Positions 32,920-42,297 of a stretch of DNA of 64,000 nucleotides are shown here, piece after piece. Origin of the DNA: Corynebacterium glyciniphilum AJ 3170 (GTDB lineage: Bacteria; Actinomycetota; Actinomycetes; Mycobacteriales; Mycobacteriaceae); contig NZ_CP006842.1 in NCBI RefSeq assembly GCF_000626675.1, forward strand, positions 3,100,001 through 3,164,000. The letters run 5' to 3'. Each line of letters starts with the position of its first letter. The first letter of the stretch is position 1. A program made the position numbers and the translations under genes. The notes below the pieces were generated by a model. It was not told the DNA's origin. It was given only the letters and a program-made list of their open reading frames with translations, and ran no database searches.

Positions 32920-34768
32920 GAGCGGTGTCCAGCACCGTCGCCGCGAGCGCGTCATTGGCCGGGAAGACCTGGGTGGCCTGATTCGGGCGTCCGAAACCGC
33001 CGATCACCGGCGAGGAACTCGTCGGCCCGATGAGGAAGAGGCTGTCAGCCACCGAGCCGTCGGAGGCCACCACGCGGTCGTCGGGGTCCACGGTGATAAC
33101 GGCGGACTGCCCCCGTTCCTTGACCACGATCTCGCCCTCGGCGAGCAGACCGCTGAGCAGATCATCGGTCAGCCGGTCGGCGCTGAGGGGCGCCAACCGG
33201 GCGTCGACGAGACGGTCGGCGGCAACTTCCACGGGACGGTCGGTGAAGGAGGTCGACACGGACGACGAAGCGTACCGGTGCGGGGAGCCCTCCGGCAGGG
33301 TCCTGAATTCCGCGTCCGGACCGAGGAACCGGACCACGCCTGCGCGGTGCAGCGCCACCAGATTCGCCAGGCGTTCCGGAGGAGGTCCGGAGCAGACATA
33401 GGAGAATGTCGAGGCGAGCGAGGCGACGTACTGCTGGTCGGCCGCGGACAATGCTCCGCCGGCGGCCAGCGAACCCGCGGCGAAGAACGCGGTGACCAGT
33501 GTGGAGTAGAGGGCACCGTCCTGCGGGAAATGCCGAGAGGCGACACGTCGCAGGTTGGCCACGACGATGTCCTCCACGGCGTCTTCCACGGCATCCCCGT
33601 CGACCTCGCGGTCGGCGAACGGCCGGTCGAGGCGTTCCAGGTCCAGCCGGTCCTCCGGGTCGGGGACGGCGGCCTCGAGGATTTGCAGTGCCTTCGCCCG
33701 CAGGTCCTGTGCCCCGTCGCGGTCACCGGCGATGAACCCGTCGACCCAGGGATCGACGAGCGTGTGGATCTCGTCCACGGTCAGCGAGATCCGGCCGGAC
33801 TCCGCCACACCGGACTCCGCCAGCGTGACGTACCAGGCGTCGGTGATCTCAGCGTTCAGCAGGGACTCCAGCACACCGTCCGGAAGTACCCCGCCACTGG
33901 TGCGCGGCAGCCTGGCGAGCACGTCCTCGGCGAGGTAGCGGGGCGTGACCTGCGGTGGACCATCCGGCAGCTTCGAGCGGTACGGCACACCACGGCGCGA
34001 GCCGACCCACAGCACCGGCTCCCGACCGGAGGGGTGGTACTCCGGTATCAACTGGGAGTCGATCGGGGTGTCCTCCCACGCGAAGCGTCCGCCGCGCCCC
34101 TCGGTGAGCATCATCATCAGGTCGATGAACGCCAGTCCGAATCCACGAACCAGCACGTCCTCTCCTGCGGGCAGGTGGGAGAAGTCCTGGTCGACGGTGT
34201 AGCCGGGCGGGGTGTGGCCGGGATGGGCAGCGCCGTCCTGCCGGACGTCGAGATACCCCTGGGCCAGGACGGTGACGTCGGCGTGCAGCTTCGTCCCGTC
34301 GTCCAGCCGGATGGTCCGGGAGCCGTCCGGGGTCTCGGAGCGGGCCGCGGAGACGGCCTTCGCCCGGTGTTCGGTGACGGTGACGCCCGGAGGGAGGGCA
34401 GCGACCGCCTTGTCGAAGGCATCCCGCAGGTAGATGGCCGCATCCCGGCGGGGGATGAACTTGCCGCCCTCACCGATCCAGTCCGCGATCGTCGGTCCGG
34501 CGAGAGCGCCAGGCACGTGGGGATCGCCGTCGGCGTAGATGGTCATCTGGTCGGAGGTGTTGTTCATCCACACCTGCTCCGGCTGCTCGGAGCGCCAGAT
34601 GCGGCCCGGTCCGGCGGGGTACGGGTCCACCACGTGGATGTCCAGTGCCCGGTCAGCCGGCGGGGTGCCCGCCTCGCGCAGACGCGCTGCGATGGCGAGC
34701 AGCGTGCCGGTGGTGCGCGGACCTCCGCCGACGAAGACGACGGTGGGTAGAGAAGGAACAGCGCTCAC
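32864..34768 (-). CDS. FAD/NAD(P)-binding protein
   Basis: A 634-residue protein with an N-terminal dinucleotide motif VVFVGGGPRTTGTLLAIAARL and the block IHVVDPYPAGPGRIWRSEQP, characteristic of the FAD-NAD(P)-binding family (Pfam 13454 group). The predicted role is a flavin oxidoreductase or reductase supporting the neighbouring monooxygenases. Its start overlaps the stop of the preceding luciferase-like gene by four bases. It is the last gene of a long minus-strand cluster with a peptide-type ABC importer. Confidence 0.8.
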   Translation of the reverse strand: MSAVPSLPTVVFVGGGPRTTGTLLAIAARLREAGTPPADRALDIHVVDPYPAGPGRIWRSEQPEQVWMNNTSDQMTIYADGDPHVPGALAGPTIADWIGEGGKFIPRRDAAIYLRDAFDKAVAALPPGVTVTEHRAKAVSAARSETPDGSRTIRLDDGTKLHADVTVLAQGYLDVRQDGAAHPGHTPPGYTVDQDFSHLPAGEDVLVRGFGLAFIDLMMMLTEGRGGRFAWEDTPIDSQLIPEYHPSGREPVLWVGSRRGVPYRSKLPDGPPQVTPRYLAEDVLARLPRTSGGVLPDGVLESLLNAEITDAWYVTLAESGVAESGRISLTVDEIHTLVDPWVDGFIAGDRDGAQDLRAKALQILEAAVPDPEDRLDLERLDRPFADREVDGDAVEDAVEDIVVANLRRVASRHFPQDGALYSTLVTAFFAAGSLAAGGALSAADQQYVASLASTFSYVCSGPPPERLANLVALHRAGVVRFLGPDAEFRTLPEGSPHRYASSSVSTSFTDRPVEVAADRLVDARLAPLSADRLTDDLLSGLLAEGEIVVKERGQSAVITVDPDDRVVASDGSVADSLFLIGPTSSSPVIGGFGRPNQATQVFPANDALAATVLDTALTRDASATRSRELRSARS

Positions 34769-35511
34769 GCCGCCACCTGGGAGGCGAAGGTCAGCAACTC
34801 GGAGGTGTCGTGGAGTTCCACCACTTCACCCCGGTCGCCGTCGCGGGAGACGAAACGGTCACCGACGACGAGGATGTCCTGCGGGTTCTTCAGGGCGCTG
34901 TCCACCACGGCCACGCACTCCGGGTCGCCCACCGTCACGACGACCGGCAGCTCCCCCTGTGGCGGGCGCGGGACGATCGACGGTCCCTTGACCGTGTAGG
35001 TCTCACCGACGGAGTCGGTGGCGCCGGCGTCGATGTAGTGCAACTTCTCCCGGTCGACGAAGCGGTGCGTCTCCTCGTCGCGGATCTCCGCGTCCCCGTC
35101 CCAGGAGGTCCACAGCTCCCGGACGATCCGAGCGACGTCCCCGGTCTCCTTCCATGCCTCGTACCCGGCGGCCTCACGGCGTCCGGTGAGTGCGGCGGTG
35201 GCCTCGTCGGTCTGCGCCGTCGGCGACCAACCGGCGCGGCCCCGGGACACGTAGTCCAGCGTGGCCGTGGAGGTGGCGACGTGGAAGGGTTCGGTGTGGG
35301 TCACCGGGGTCTCGGCGACGATGCGCACCCGTTCCGTCTGGGCTGCCAGCCAAGCCGCCAGGGAGACGGCGTTCTGGCCGGTGGCGTGATCGTCGCCGAG
35401 CAGCACGATGGATCCGGGTTCTGCGGAGTCGAGAGCCTGGACCACGGCGCGCACCGCGGAGAAGTCCAGCGCGGCGGACGGGGTGATGCGGACGATGCGG
35501 GTGTCACTCAT
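34765..35511 (-). CDS. Short luciferase-like (LLM) family protein
   Basis: A 248-residue protein, shorter than the usual 330-450 of flavin-dependent LLM oxidoreductases. The blocks SIVLLGDDHATGQNAVSLAAWLAAQTERVRIV and ETPVTHTEPFHVATSTATLDYVSRGRAGW fit the LLM barrel core. The catalytic state is uncertain given its length. It overlaps both neighbours by four bases, so it is cotranslated with the NtaA-like monooxygenase and the FAD protein and may be an accessory subunit. Confidence 0.7.
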   Translation of the reverse strand: MSDTRIVRITPSAALDFSAVRAVVQALDSAEPGSIVLLGDDHATGQNAVSLAAWLAAQTERVRIVAETPVTHTEPFHVATSTATLDYVSRGRAGWSPTAQTDEATAALTGRREAAGYEAWKETGDVARIVRELWTSWDGDAEIRDEETHRFVDREKLHYIDAGATDSVGETYTVKGPSIVPRPPQGELPVVVTVGDPECVAVVDSALKNPQDILVVGDRFVSRDGDRGEVVELHDTSELLTFASQVAA

Positions 35512-36851
35512 GCCGGGATCTCCTGGAGGGTGCGGGGTGTGTAGGACGGCAGGCCGAGATTGTCGCGGAGGGTTCCACCGCCACTGTCGGGGTAGCTGGT
35601 GCGGTACACCCCACGGTCCTGCAGTTCGGGGACGACCTTGTCGACGATGTCGTCGAGTCCACCCGGGGTGATGTGCGGGACGAGGATGAAGCCGTCCGCC
35701 ACCCGCTGCTGGGTGAGGTCGTCGAACTTCTCGGCGACCTGGGACGGGGTGCCGACCAGGGTGCCGCCACGGCCGGAGACCTCGATGACCAGCTCGCGGA
35801 TGGAGTAGTTCTTCGCCTCAGCGAGCTCGCGCCACTTCTTCACCACCGCGCCCGGGTCCTTCTCGTGACGGACCCGCCCACGGGTGATGTCGGCGTTGCC
35901 GAGGTCCGGGTCGAAGGACGGCAGCGGGCCATCCGGGTCGAGGTCGGTGAGGTCGGCCCCCCATACCTGTTCCAGGAAGGCGATCGCCCCGGGTCCGCTG
36001 ACCTGCTGGCGGCGCACCTCCTCGTACCGCTCCTGTGCCTCCTCGGCGGAGTCGCTGAGGATCACGGAGATGGCCGGGTAGATCTTCAGGTCTTCGGGAC
36101 GACGCCCCGCCTTCTCCAGGCGGGCGTCCAGGTCCTGCCGGAACTTCCGGCCGTCCTCGGCCTCGGAGTGGCGGGAGAAGATCACGTCGGCCTGGCGGGC
36201 AGCGAAGTCACGTCCCTCCCCGGAGTCCCCGGCCTGGAAGATCACCGGGCTGACCTGAGGAGTGGTCGGGACCGGGAAGGTCCCGGAGATGTCGAAGAAG
36301 TCGCTGCTGTAGGAGAACTGCCCGTCGCCCTCGATGTGCGACTCCCAGAGGGTGCGCGCGGCGTCCAGGAAGTCGGACGCCCGGTGGTAGCGGTCGGCGC
36401 CGTCGAGGAAGCCACCGCGACGGAAGTTCTCGCCGGTGAAGGCGTTGTGGGTGGTGACCAGGTTCCAGGCTGCACGTCCGCCGGAGAGCCGGTCGATCGT
36501 GGCGAGGGTGCGGGCCAGGTCATAGGGCTCGTTGAAGGTGCTGTTGAAGGTCCCGGCGAGGCCGATGTTCTCGGTGACTGCGGCGAGACCGGCCAGCACG
36601 GTGGCGGTCTCAGGTCGTCCGACGACGTCCTGGTCGAAGATCTGTCCCTTGTGCTCGCGCAGGCGGAGACCTTCGGCGAGGAAGAAGAAGTCGAAGAAGC
36701 CTCGTTCGGCAGTGCGCGCGAAATGCTCGAAGCTGCTGAAGTCGATGTGGGACCCGGAGGCGGGGTCCGCCCACACGGTGGTGTTGTTGACCCCCGGGAA
36801 GTGGGCGGCGAGGTGTACCTGACGCTTGTCGCCGTTGTTCTGGTCAGTCAT
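35508..36851 (-). CDS. NtaA/SnaA/DszA-family FMN-dependent monooxygenase
   Basis: A 447-residue class C flavin monooxygenase. Diagnostic blocks are HLAAHFPGVNNTTVWADP (about 12-29), LSGGRAAWNLVTTHN (family G-R-x-x-W-N-x-V-T), and SPVIFQAGDSGEGRDFAARQADVIF. The family uses reduced FMN and oxygen to cleave C-S or C-N bonds in substrates such as nitrilotriacetate or sulfones. It is eight bases into overlap with the ABC ATPase gene, so substrate import and oxidation are probably coexpressed. The substrate is unknown. Confidence 0.92.
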   Translation of the reverse strand: MTDQNNGDKRQVHLAAHFPGVNNTTVWADPASGSHIDFSSFEHFARTAERGFFDFFFLAEGLRLREHKGQIFDQDVVGRPETATVLAGLAAVTENIGLAGTFNSTFNEPYDLARTLATIDRLSGGRAAWNLVTTHNAFTGENFRRGGFLDGADRYHRASDFLDAARTLWESHIEGDGQFSYSSDFFDISGTFPVPTTPQVSPVIFQAGDSGEGRDFAARQADVIFSRHSEAEDGRKFRQDLDARLEKAGRRPEDLKIYPAISVILSDSAEEAQERYEEVRRQQVSGPGAIAFLEQVWGADLTDLDPDGPLPSFDPDLGNADITRGRVRHEKDPGAVVKKWRELAEAKNYSIRELVIEVSGRGGTLVGTPSQVAEKFDDLTQQRVADGFILVPHITPGGLDDIVDKVVPELQDRGVYRTSYPDSGGGTLRDNLGLPSYTPRTLQEIPA

Positions 36852-38586
36852 GGTGTGCTCCGTTCTGTGCGGTAGATGCGGTGACGGCGGTGGCGGGCAG
36901 CTCAGGTAACTCAGGCACGGCAGCGAGGAGACGGGCGGTCACCTCGCTGGACGGGTCGGCGAACAGCTCCCCGGTCGGTCCGTGGTCGACGACCTGGCCG
37001 GAGTCCATGACGATGACCTCGTCGGCGATGTCACGGACCACGGCAAGGTCATGGCTGATGAAGAGGTAGGTCAGCCCGAGCTCGTCCTGAAGTTCGGTGA
37101 GGAGGTCGAGGATACGAGCCTGCACCGAGACGTCAAGGGCGGAGACCGGCTCATCGAGGACGAGGAGGTCCGGCTCGACGGCGAGTGCCCGTGCGATGGC
37201 GACGCGTTGGCGTTGTCCGCCGGACAACTCCGCGGGTCGCCGGTCGGCGGCGTCGGACGGCAACGCCACCAGGTCGAGCAGTTCCGCGACACGGTCCCGC
37301 CGACTGGCCTTGTCGCCGATCCCGAACCCGACGAGAGGTTCGGCGATGGTGTCGGCGATGCTGAACCGCGGGTCGAGGGAGCCACCGGGATCCTGGTGGA
37401 TCACCCGGGCCTGCCGGGACAGGGCGACGGCATCCCCGCCTCGCCTTGCCCGGATGCCGCGGCCGTCGAGGGTGCGTCCCAGGACGGTGGCGTCCCCGGC
37501 GTCGAAGGGCTCGATACCGAGCAGGATGCGGGCGGTGGTCGACTTCCCCGAGCCGGAGGGTCCGACGATGCCGAGGGTGTTGCCGCGGTGGACGGTGAGG
37601 TCGACGTAGTCGACGGCCGGGGACTCCCCGCGGCGGAAGACGCGGGTGAGGCCGGTGGCCGTGATGACGGGTGTGGTGTCTGAGCCGTCCTGCCGTCGCG
37701 ACCGTGCGGTGTCGCGGGGGTTTCTGCCCGGGACCGCGGCCAGGAGAGAACGGGTGTACTCCTCGGTCGGGTTGGTGAGCAGATGCCGGGCCGTACCCTG
37801 TTCCACCACGCGCCCGTCCTTCAGGACGATGATGCGGTCGGCACGGTCATAGGCGATGCCGAGGTCATGGGTGATGAGCAACAGTGCGGCACCGGACTCA
37901 CGGACGCGACGCTCCAGCAGGTCGAGCACCTGCTTCTGCACGGTGACGTCGAGGGAGGAGGTCGGTTCGTCGGCGACGACCACGGCCGGGTGGCCGATGA
38001 GTGCCAGGGCGATGAGGACGCGCTGGCGTTGGCCGCCGGAGAGCTCATGGGGATGACGGTTCCCGTGGACGTCGGCGTCCAGTCCCACGTCGGCCAGGGC
38101 GGTGCGCACGGCGGCGCGTGACTCGGAACGGCTGAGCCTGCCGGCTCCGCGGGTCCCGGGGCGTCCGCTGCTCTGCCGGAAGGCCTCGGCGAGCTGGCTG
38201 CCGATCGTCCGCACCGGGTTGAGGCCCTCCCCGGTGTCCTGGGGGACGTAGCCGATGCCACCGCGGTAGAGCCGCTGCCATGTCGCCGGTGATGCCCCGG
38301 TGACCTCGGATCCCAGGATCCGGTGCCCGTCGGCGGAGACGGTCAGGGATTCCCCACCGAGGCCGATGGCGGCGCGGGCGGTGGTCGATTTTCCGGAGCC
38401 GGACTCCCCGACCAGGGCGACGGTCTCACCGACCGTCAGTGAGAGGTCGACGTCCTGCACCGCCGGAGCTGCGCCGTAGGAGGCGGTGAGACCGTTCAGT
38501 TCGAGTGCCGCGTCCTGCGGTGACTGCGTGTCATCGCGGCTGTCTTCGGTGTTGTTCGTGGTGGGTGCGAAAGCGGTGCTGGTCAT
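36844..38586 (-). CDS. Double-domain ABC importer ATPase (DppD-DppF fusion type)
   Basis: A 580-residue protein with two complete nucleotide-binding domains, as in peptide/nickel importers. The first has GESGSGKST (60-68) and LSGGQRQRVLIALAL; the second has GPSGSGKST and LSGGQRQRVAIARALA. The ATG at 38586 is chosen because AGGAGGACATC precedes it and it overlaps the previous permease stop; the longer upstream frame is a shadow. It energises the two permeases encoded just upstream. Confidence 0.93.
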   Translation of the reverse strand: MTSTAFAPTTNNTEDSRDDTQSPQDAALELNGLTASYGAAPAVQDVDLSLTVGETVALVGESGSGKSTTARAAIGLGGESLTVSADGHRILGSEVTGASPATWQRLYRGGIGYVPQDTGEGLNPVRTIGSQLAEAFRQSSGRPGTRGAGRLSRSESRAAVRTALADVGLDADVHGNRHPHELSGGQRQRVLIALALIGHPAVVVADEPTSSLDVTVQKQVLDLLERRVRESGAALLLITHDLGIAYDRADRIIVLKDGRVVEQGTARHLLTNPTEEYTRSLLAAVPGRNPRDTARSRRQDGSDTTPVITATGLTRVFRRGESPAVDYVDLTVHRGNTLGIVGPSGSGKSTTARILLGIEPFDAGDATVLGRTLDGRGIRARRGGDAVALSRQARVIHQDPGGSLDPRFSIADTIAEPLVGFGIGDKASRRDRVAELLDLVALPSDAADRRPAELSGGQRQRVAIARALAVEPDLLVLDEPVSALDVSVQARILDLLTELQDELGLTYLFISHDLAVVRDIADEVIVMDSGQVVDHGPTGELFADPSSEVTARLLAAVPELPELPATAVTASTAQNGAHHD

Positions 38587-39482
38587 GATGTCCTCCTGGT
38601 GGCGGTGAGCGTACGGGACAGTTGGTTGACGGCGATGACGGTGACGGCGATGACGAGTCCGGGCAGGGTGGCGAGCCACCAGGCGCTGGCGAGGTAGCTG
38701 CGCCCGTCGGAGACGAGCAGTCCCCACTCCGGTGCCGGCGGCGGGGAGCCGAGTCCGAGGAAGCTGAGGGAGGACACGGCGAGCAGGGCGGTACCGAACT
38801 CCAGGACGGCGAGGCCGACCAGGGGACTGAGTGAGTGGGGCAGGATGTGCCGGAGCAGGATGCGTCCGGTGCCGATGCCCGAGAGCCGGGCCGCCTCGAC
38901 GAAGTCACTGGACCTCCACCGCAGGACCTCGGTCCTGGAGACGCGGACGAAGGTCGGGACCGAGGCGATACCCACGGCGACGGCGACCTTGCCGGGGCCG
39001 AAACCGAGACCGGCGACGACGGCGATGGACAGCAGTAGGCTGGGGATGGACTGCAGGACGTCGGTCAGCCGGGCGAGCAGAGTGTCCACCACACCGCCGA
39101 TGTACCCGGAGACCGTGCCGATGAGGGTTCCGGCGACGATGGCGACGAGGACGGCGGACGCCGCGGTCACGACGGATTCGCGGGTGCCGTGGATGACCCG
39201 TGTCCACACGTCACGGCCCAGGTGGTCGGTGCCGAAGAGGTGGCTGAGGCTGGGCCCCTGCAGGCGGTCCGCGGGTTCACCGACGAGCGGGTCGGCGGAG
39301 GTGAACAGTCCGGGGACCAGGGTCCAGAGCAGGACCACGAGCAGGATGACGGCAACCAGGATGTTGCCCGGGGTCAGGAGGCCCCGCCGGCGTCGTGGAG
39401 GGAGTGCACGGGTGATGACTGAGGTGCCCCGGCTGTCCGGGACGGTGCCCTGGGAGTCGGGACGGGGCAGTGTGGTGGTCAT
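38583..39482 (-). CDS. Peptide/nickel-type ABC importer permease (DppC-like)
   Basis: A 299-residue membrane subunit with six helices. It has an N-terminal extension and the DppC entry LFGTDHLGRDVWTRVIHGTR. The EAA-like loop DFVEAARLSGIGTGRILLRHILP contacts the ATPase. Its start overlaps the DppB-like stop and its end overlaps the ATPase start, both by four bases, so the whole set is coupled. Confidence 0.93.
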   Translation of the reverse strand: MTTTLPRPDSQGTVPDSRGTSVITRALPPRRRRGLLTPGNILVAVILLVVLLWTLVPGLFTSADPLVGEPADRLQGPSLSHLFGTDHLGRDVWTRVIHGTRESVVTAASAVLVAIVAGTLIGTVSGYIGGVVDTLLARLTDVLQSIPSLLLSIAVVAGLGFGPGKVAVAVGIASVPTFVRVSRTEVLRWRSSDFVEAARLSGIGTGRILLRHILPHSLSPLVGLAVLEFGTALLAVSSLSFLGLGSPPPAPEWGLLVSDGRSYLASAWWLATLPGLVIAVTVIAVNQLSRTLTATRRTS

Positions 39483-40516
39483 GCGGGCACCGTCTCTTTC
39501 TGCTCTTTGTTCGCTGTGTTGTCTGTGTTCCCTGTCTTCCCTGCCGGCGCACTGACCCGGGTGCGGGCGTCGACGACGGGCAGCAGCAGGTCGGTGACGA
39601 TGTTGACGATCACGAAGATCACCGCGGAGACCGTGACGACCCCGAGGACGACGGGGATGTCCTGGGAGGTCACCGAGGTGACCAGCAGGCGGCCCAACCC
39701 GTTGCGGGTGAACACCGTCTCGACAACGACCGTGCCGCTGAGCAGCTGCCCGGTGAGGACGCCACCGATGGCGAGCACCGGTCCGAGGGAGGCACGCAGT
39801 GCGTGGGTGGTGAGCAACCGTGGGGTGGAGTAACCGGCGGCCCGGAAGGTGGTGGTGAACTGCTGCTGCCAGGAGGCGGTGAGGCTTCGTTGCAGAACCT
39901 GGCCGACGTGCGCGGCGACCGGTGTGGCCAAGGTGATGGCCGGAAGAATGAGACCGGCGATGCCCGTGGACCCCAGGGCCGGCACCCAGCCGAGCTGGAA
40001 GGAGAAGATCTGTAGCATGATCAGCCCGATCCAGAAGATCGGCAGCGACACACCCAGCACCGGCAGTCCCGCGAGCCCGTCACCGAGCCGACGCAGCCGC
40101 GGCGAGCGGCTCGTCGTCGCGGCCACGGCAGCGACGGCCAGGGCGGTGCCGACGACGCCACCGATGACGAGGGCGGTGACGGCGAGCTGGAGCGTGGTGG
40201 GCAGGGTCTCCGCCAGGGAGGCGGTCACGGTCTCCCCGGTCATGTAGGAGGTCCCGAGGTCACCGGTGAGCAGGCCGCCGAGGGCTGCCAGGTACTGGCC
40301 CGGCAGTGACTTGTCGAGTCCGTACTGCTGTCGGAGCTCCTCGATCTCCTCCGGGGAGGCGTCCACCTGACCGGATCCGGAGAGCATCGTGGCGACCGGG
40401 TCGCCAGGGAGGACGTAGAGGATCAGGAAGGTCAGTGTCCAGGCCGCCCAAATGATGATGAGGCCGTAGACTACGCGCAGCAGCAGGTGCTGTGCCTGGT
40501 GACGGTTCATGGTCAT
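39479..40516 (-). CDS. Peptide/nickel-type ABC importer permease (DppB-like)
   Basis: A 345-residue membrane subunit. Residues 12-37 form the first helix, PGDPVATMLSG is the family's loop, and the C-terminal half has LPAITLATPVAAHVGQVLQRSL and TTFRAAGYSTPRLLTTHALR as the ATPase contact. The last 20 residues are a short Gly-Asn-Thr-rich tail encoded by 9-base repeats. Overlaps with both neighbours support a single operon. Confidence 0.93.
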   Translation of the reverse strand: MTMNRHQAQHLLLRVVYGLIIIWAAWTLTFLILYVLPGDPVATMLSGSGQVDASPEEIEELRQQYGLDKSLPGQYLAALGGLLTGDLGTSYMTGETVTASLAETLPTTLQLAVTALVIGGVVGTALAVAAVAATTSRSPRLRRLGDGLAGLPVLGVSLPIFWIGLIMLQIFSFQLGWVPALGSTGIAGLILPAITLATPVAAHVGQVLQRSLTASWQQQFTTTFRAAGYSTPRLLTTHALRASLGPVLAIGGVLTGQLLSGTVVVETVFTRNGLGRLLVTSVTSQDIPVVLGVVTVSAVIFVIVNIVTDLLLPVVDARTRVSAPAGKTGNTDNTANKEQKETVPA

Positions 40517-42141
40517 TCTCCTTTAGCCAGCCAGGTGTCGAAAAGTTGGAGGCGACTGGAGGCCTCGTACTTGTATCCGTTCACGTTGGGCGCGGTGGCG
40601 GAGATCCCGGAGAGCTCGACGAGTGGGATGACATTGCCTTCATCGACGAGTTCGGTGGTGGTGTCGGCGATGATCCGGGACCGCTCCTCGTCGTCGGTGG
40701 CGTAGAGACCGTCCAACAGCAGTTCGTCGACGTGGTCGGTGTCCCTGGTGTTGACGTCGCGTCCACCGGAGTCGAAGACCGTGCGGAGCACGTCCGGGTC
40801 GGAACGGGTGAGGTTGTAGAACTCGACGTCGTTGTCGTGGGTCTCTTGTGAAGCCGAGGTCTCCGCCATCGTCTGCTCCTTCAGCTGCAGGTCGACGCCG
40901 ACCTCACGCAGCTGCTGCTGGACGAGTTCGAGGAAGGGTGCGGTCTGCCAGTAGCCGACGGTGAAGCTGAGCCTCTCGCCATCCTTCGTCCGGAAGCCGT
41001 CGTCGTCGCGTTCGGTCCAGCCGGCATCGTCGAGCAGCTCATTGGCCTTGTCCGCGTCGTATGCGAGGATGTCGGACTGGTCGGTGTAGCCGGGGGTCGT
41101 GGAGCCCAGGACGTTGGTCGCCGGCTTCTGCCGCTTCGAGAGCACCGCGGTGAGCTCGTCGCGGTTGATCGCCGCGTTCACGGCCTGGCGGAGGCGCTTG
41201 TCGGCGAAGGGCCCCTTGCTCCAGTTGGGGAAGAAGGAGTAGTTCACACCCGGGTTCGGCCGGTCGATGATCGGGAAACCGGACTGGTCGAGCAGTTCCT
41301 CGTCCTGCGGTTGGACGGCGGTGTCCACGTCGATCTGGCCGGACGCCAGGCTGCCGTTGCGGACGCCGGACTCGGGGACGACGGTGAACTCGATGCCGTC
41401 GAGGTAGGCCGGGCCGTCGTGCTCGGCGAGGGAGGAGCCCCAGTCGTAGTCGTCGTTGCGGACCAGGGACGCTCCCCCGGACGCGCTGAAGTCGGCGATC
41501 TCGAAGGGTCCGGTTCCGACGAGGTCGCCGGTGCAGCGCTCCTCGGGGGTCTTCTCGAGGGTGCTCGGGGCGTAGAAACCCAGGGTCATGGTCGAGCTGG
41601 CCTGGAGGAACTGGGCGTTAGGTTCGCTGAAGCGCACGGTGACCGTGTTGTCGTCCGGGGTGTCGATGCCGTCCAGGCCCGCGAGGTAGGTCGAGCCCAG
41701 CGAGGACTTCGCCCCGAGGTCGACGATGGACTCGAAGTTGTCCTTCACCGACTGGGCGTTGAACTCGGTGCCGTCGGCGAAGGAGACCCCGTCGCGCAGG
41801 TGGAAGGTGAAGGTCGTCGAGTCGTCGCTGACGTCCCAGCTCTCGGCGAGCCACGGCACGATCTCGCCGGTCTCGGGATCCTGATCGGTCAGGGAGTCGG
41901 TGAGCTGGCGGGAGACGTTCAGGGCGGAGTTGTTGCCGACCTGCTGTCCGTCGGCGCAGGTGATGTCTCCGTCGAATGCCACACGCAGCGTTCCACCGGA
42001 CACGGGCGGACCGGAGTAGTCCGCCCCGTCCTGTCCGGTGGCGGAGCCACAGGCGGCGAGACCGGCGACCGTGCCGAGCACGAGCCCCACGGCCGCCACC
42101 TGCTTCACCGCATACTTTCCACTAGACCGCTCTGTCTGCAT
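40513..42141 (-). CDS. ABC importer solute-binding lipoprotein, family 5
   Basis: A 542-residue extracellular binding protein of the DppA/OppA/NikA family. The signal peptide ends with the lipobox VAGLAAC. Family blocks include LTDSLTDQDPETGEIVPWLAESW and LRDGVSFADGTEFNAQSV, followed by the typical VKDNFESI. It is the first gene of the minus-strand importer/oxidoreductase cluster. The ligand cannot be inferred; the neighbouring monooxygenases suggest an organic sulfur or nitrogen compound, or a peptide-like chelator. Confidence 0.93.
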   Translation of the reverse strand: MQTERSSGKYAVKQVAAVGLVLGTVAGLAACGSATGQDGADYSGPPVSGGTLRVAFDGDITCADGQQVGNNSALNVSRQLTDSLTDQDPETGEIVPWLAESWDVSDDSTTFTFHLRDGVSFADGTEFNAQSVKDNFESIVDLGAKSSLGSTYLAGLDGIDTPDDNTVTVRFSEPNAQFLQASSTMTLGFYAPSTLEKTPEERCTGDLVGTGPFEIADFSASGGASLVRNDDYDWGSSLAEHDGPAYLDGIEFTVVPESGVRNGSLASGQIDVDTAVQPQDEELLDQSGFPIIDRPNPGVNYSFFPNWSKGPFADKRLRQAVNAAINRDELTAVLSKRQKPATNVLGSTTPGYTDQSDILAYDADKANELLDDAGWTERDDDGFRTKDGERLSFTVGYWQTAPFLELVQQQLREVGVDLQLKEQTMAETSASQETHDNDVEFYNLTRSDPDVLRTVFDSGGRDVNTRDTDHVDELLLDGLYATDDEERSRIIADTTTELVDEGNVIPLVELSGISATAPNVNGYKYEASSRLQLFDTWLAKGE

Positions 42142-42297
42142 GTGTGGCCACGGTAGTCCTGCAATCCCGCAGGTCGAACACTTCAGTTCACGGCGAAACC
42201 AAACCCCGGGTCAGGTTGCACCCCGGTTCACCTCCGCCACACCCTGGCACACCTCAAAGCCCGACCGTCCGACGGAAACAATGTCAGAATGTCTCTC

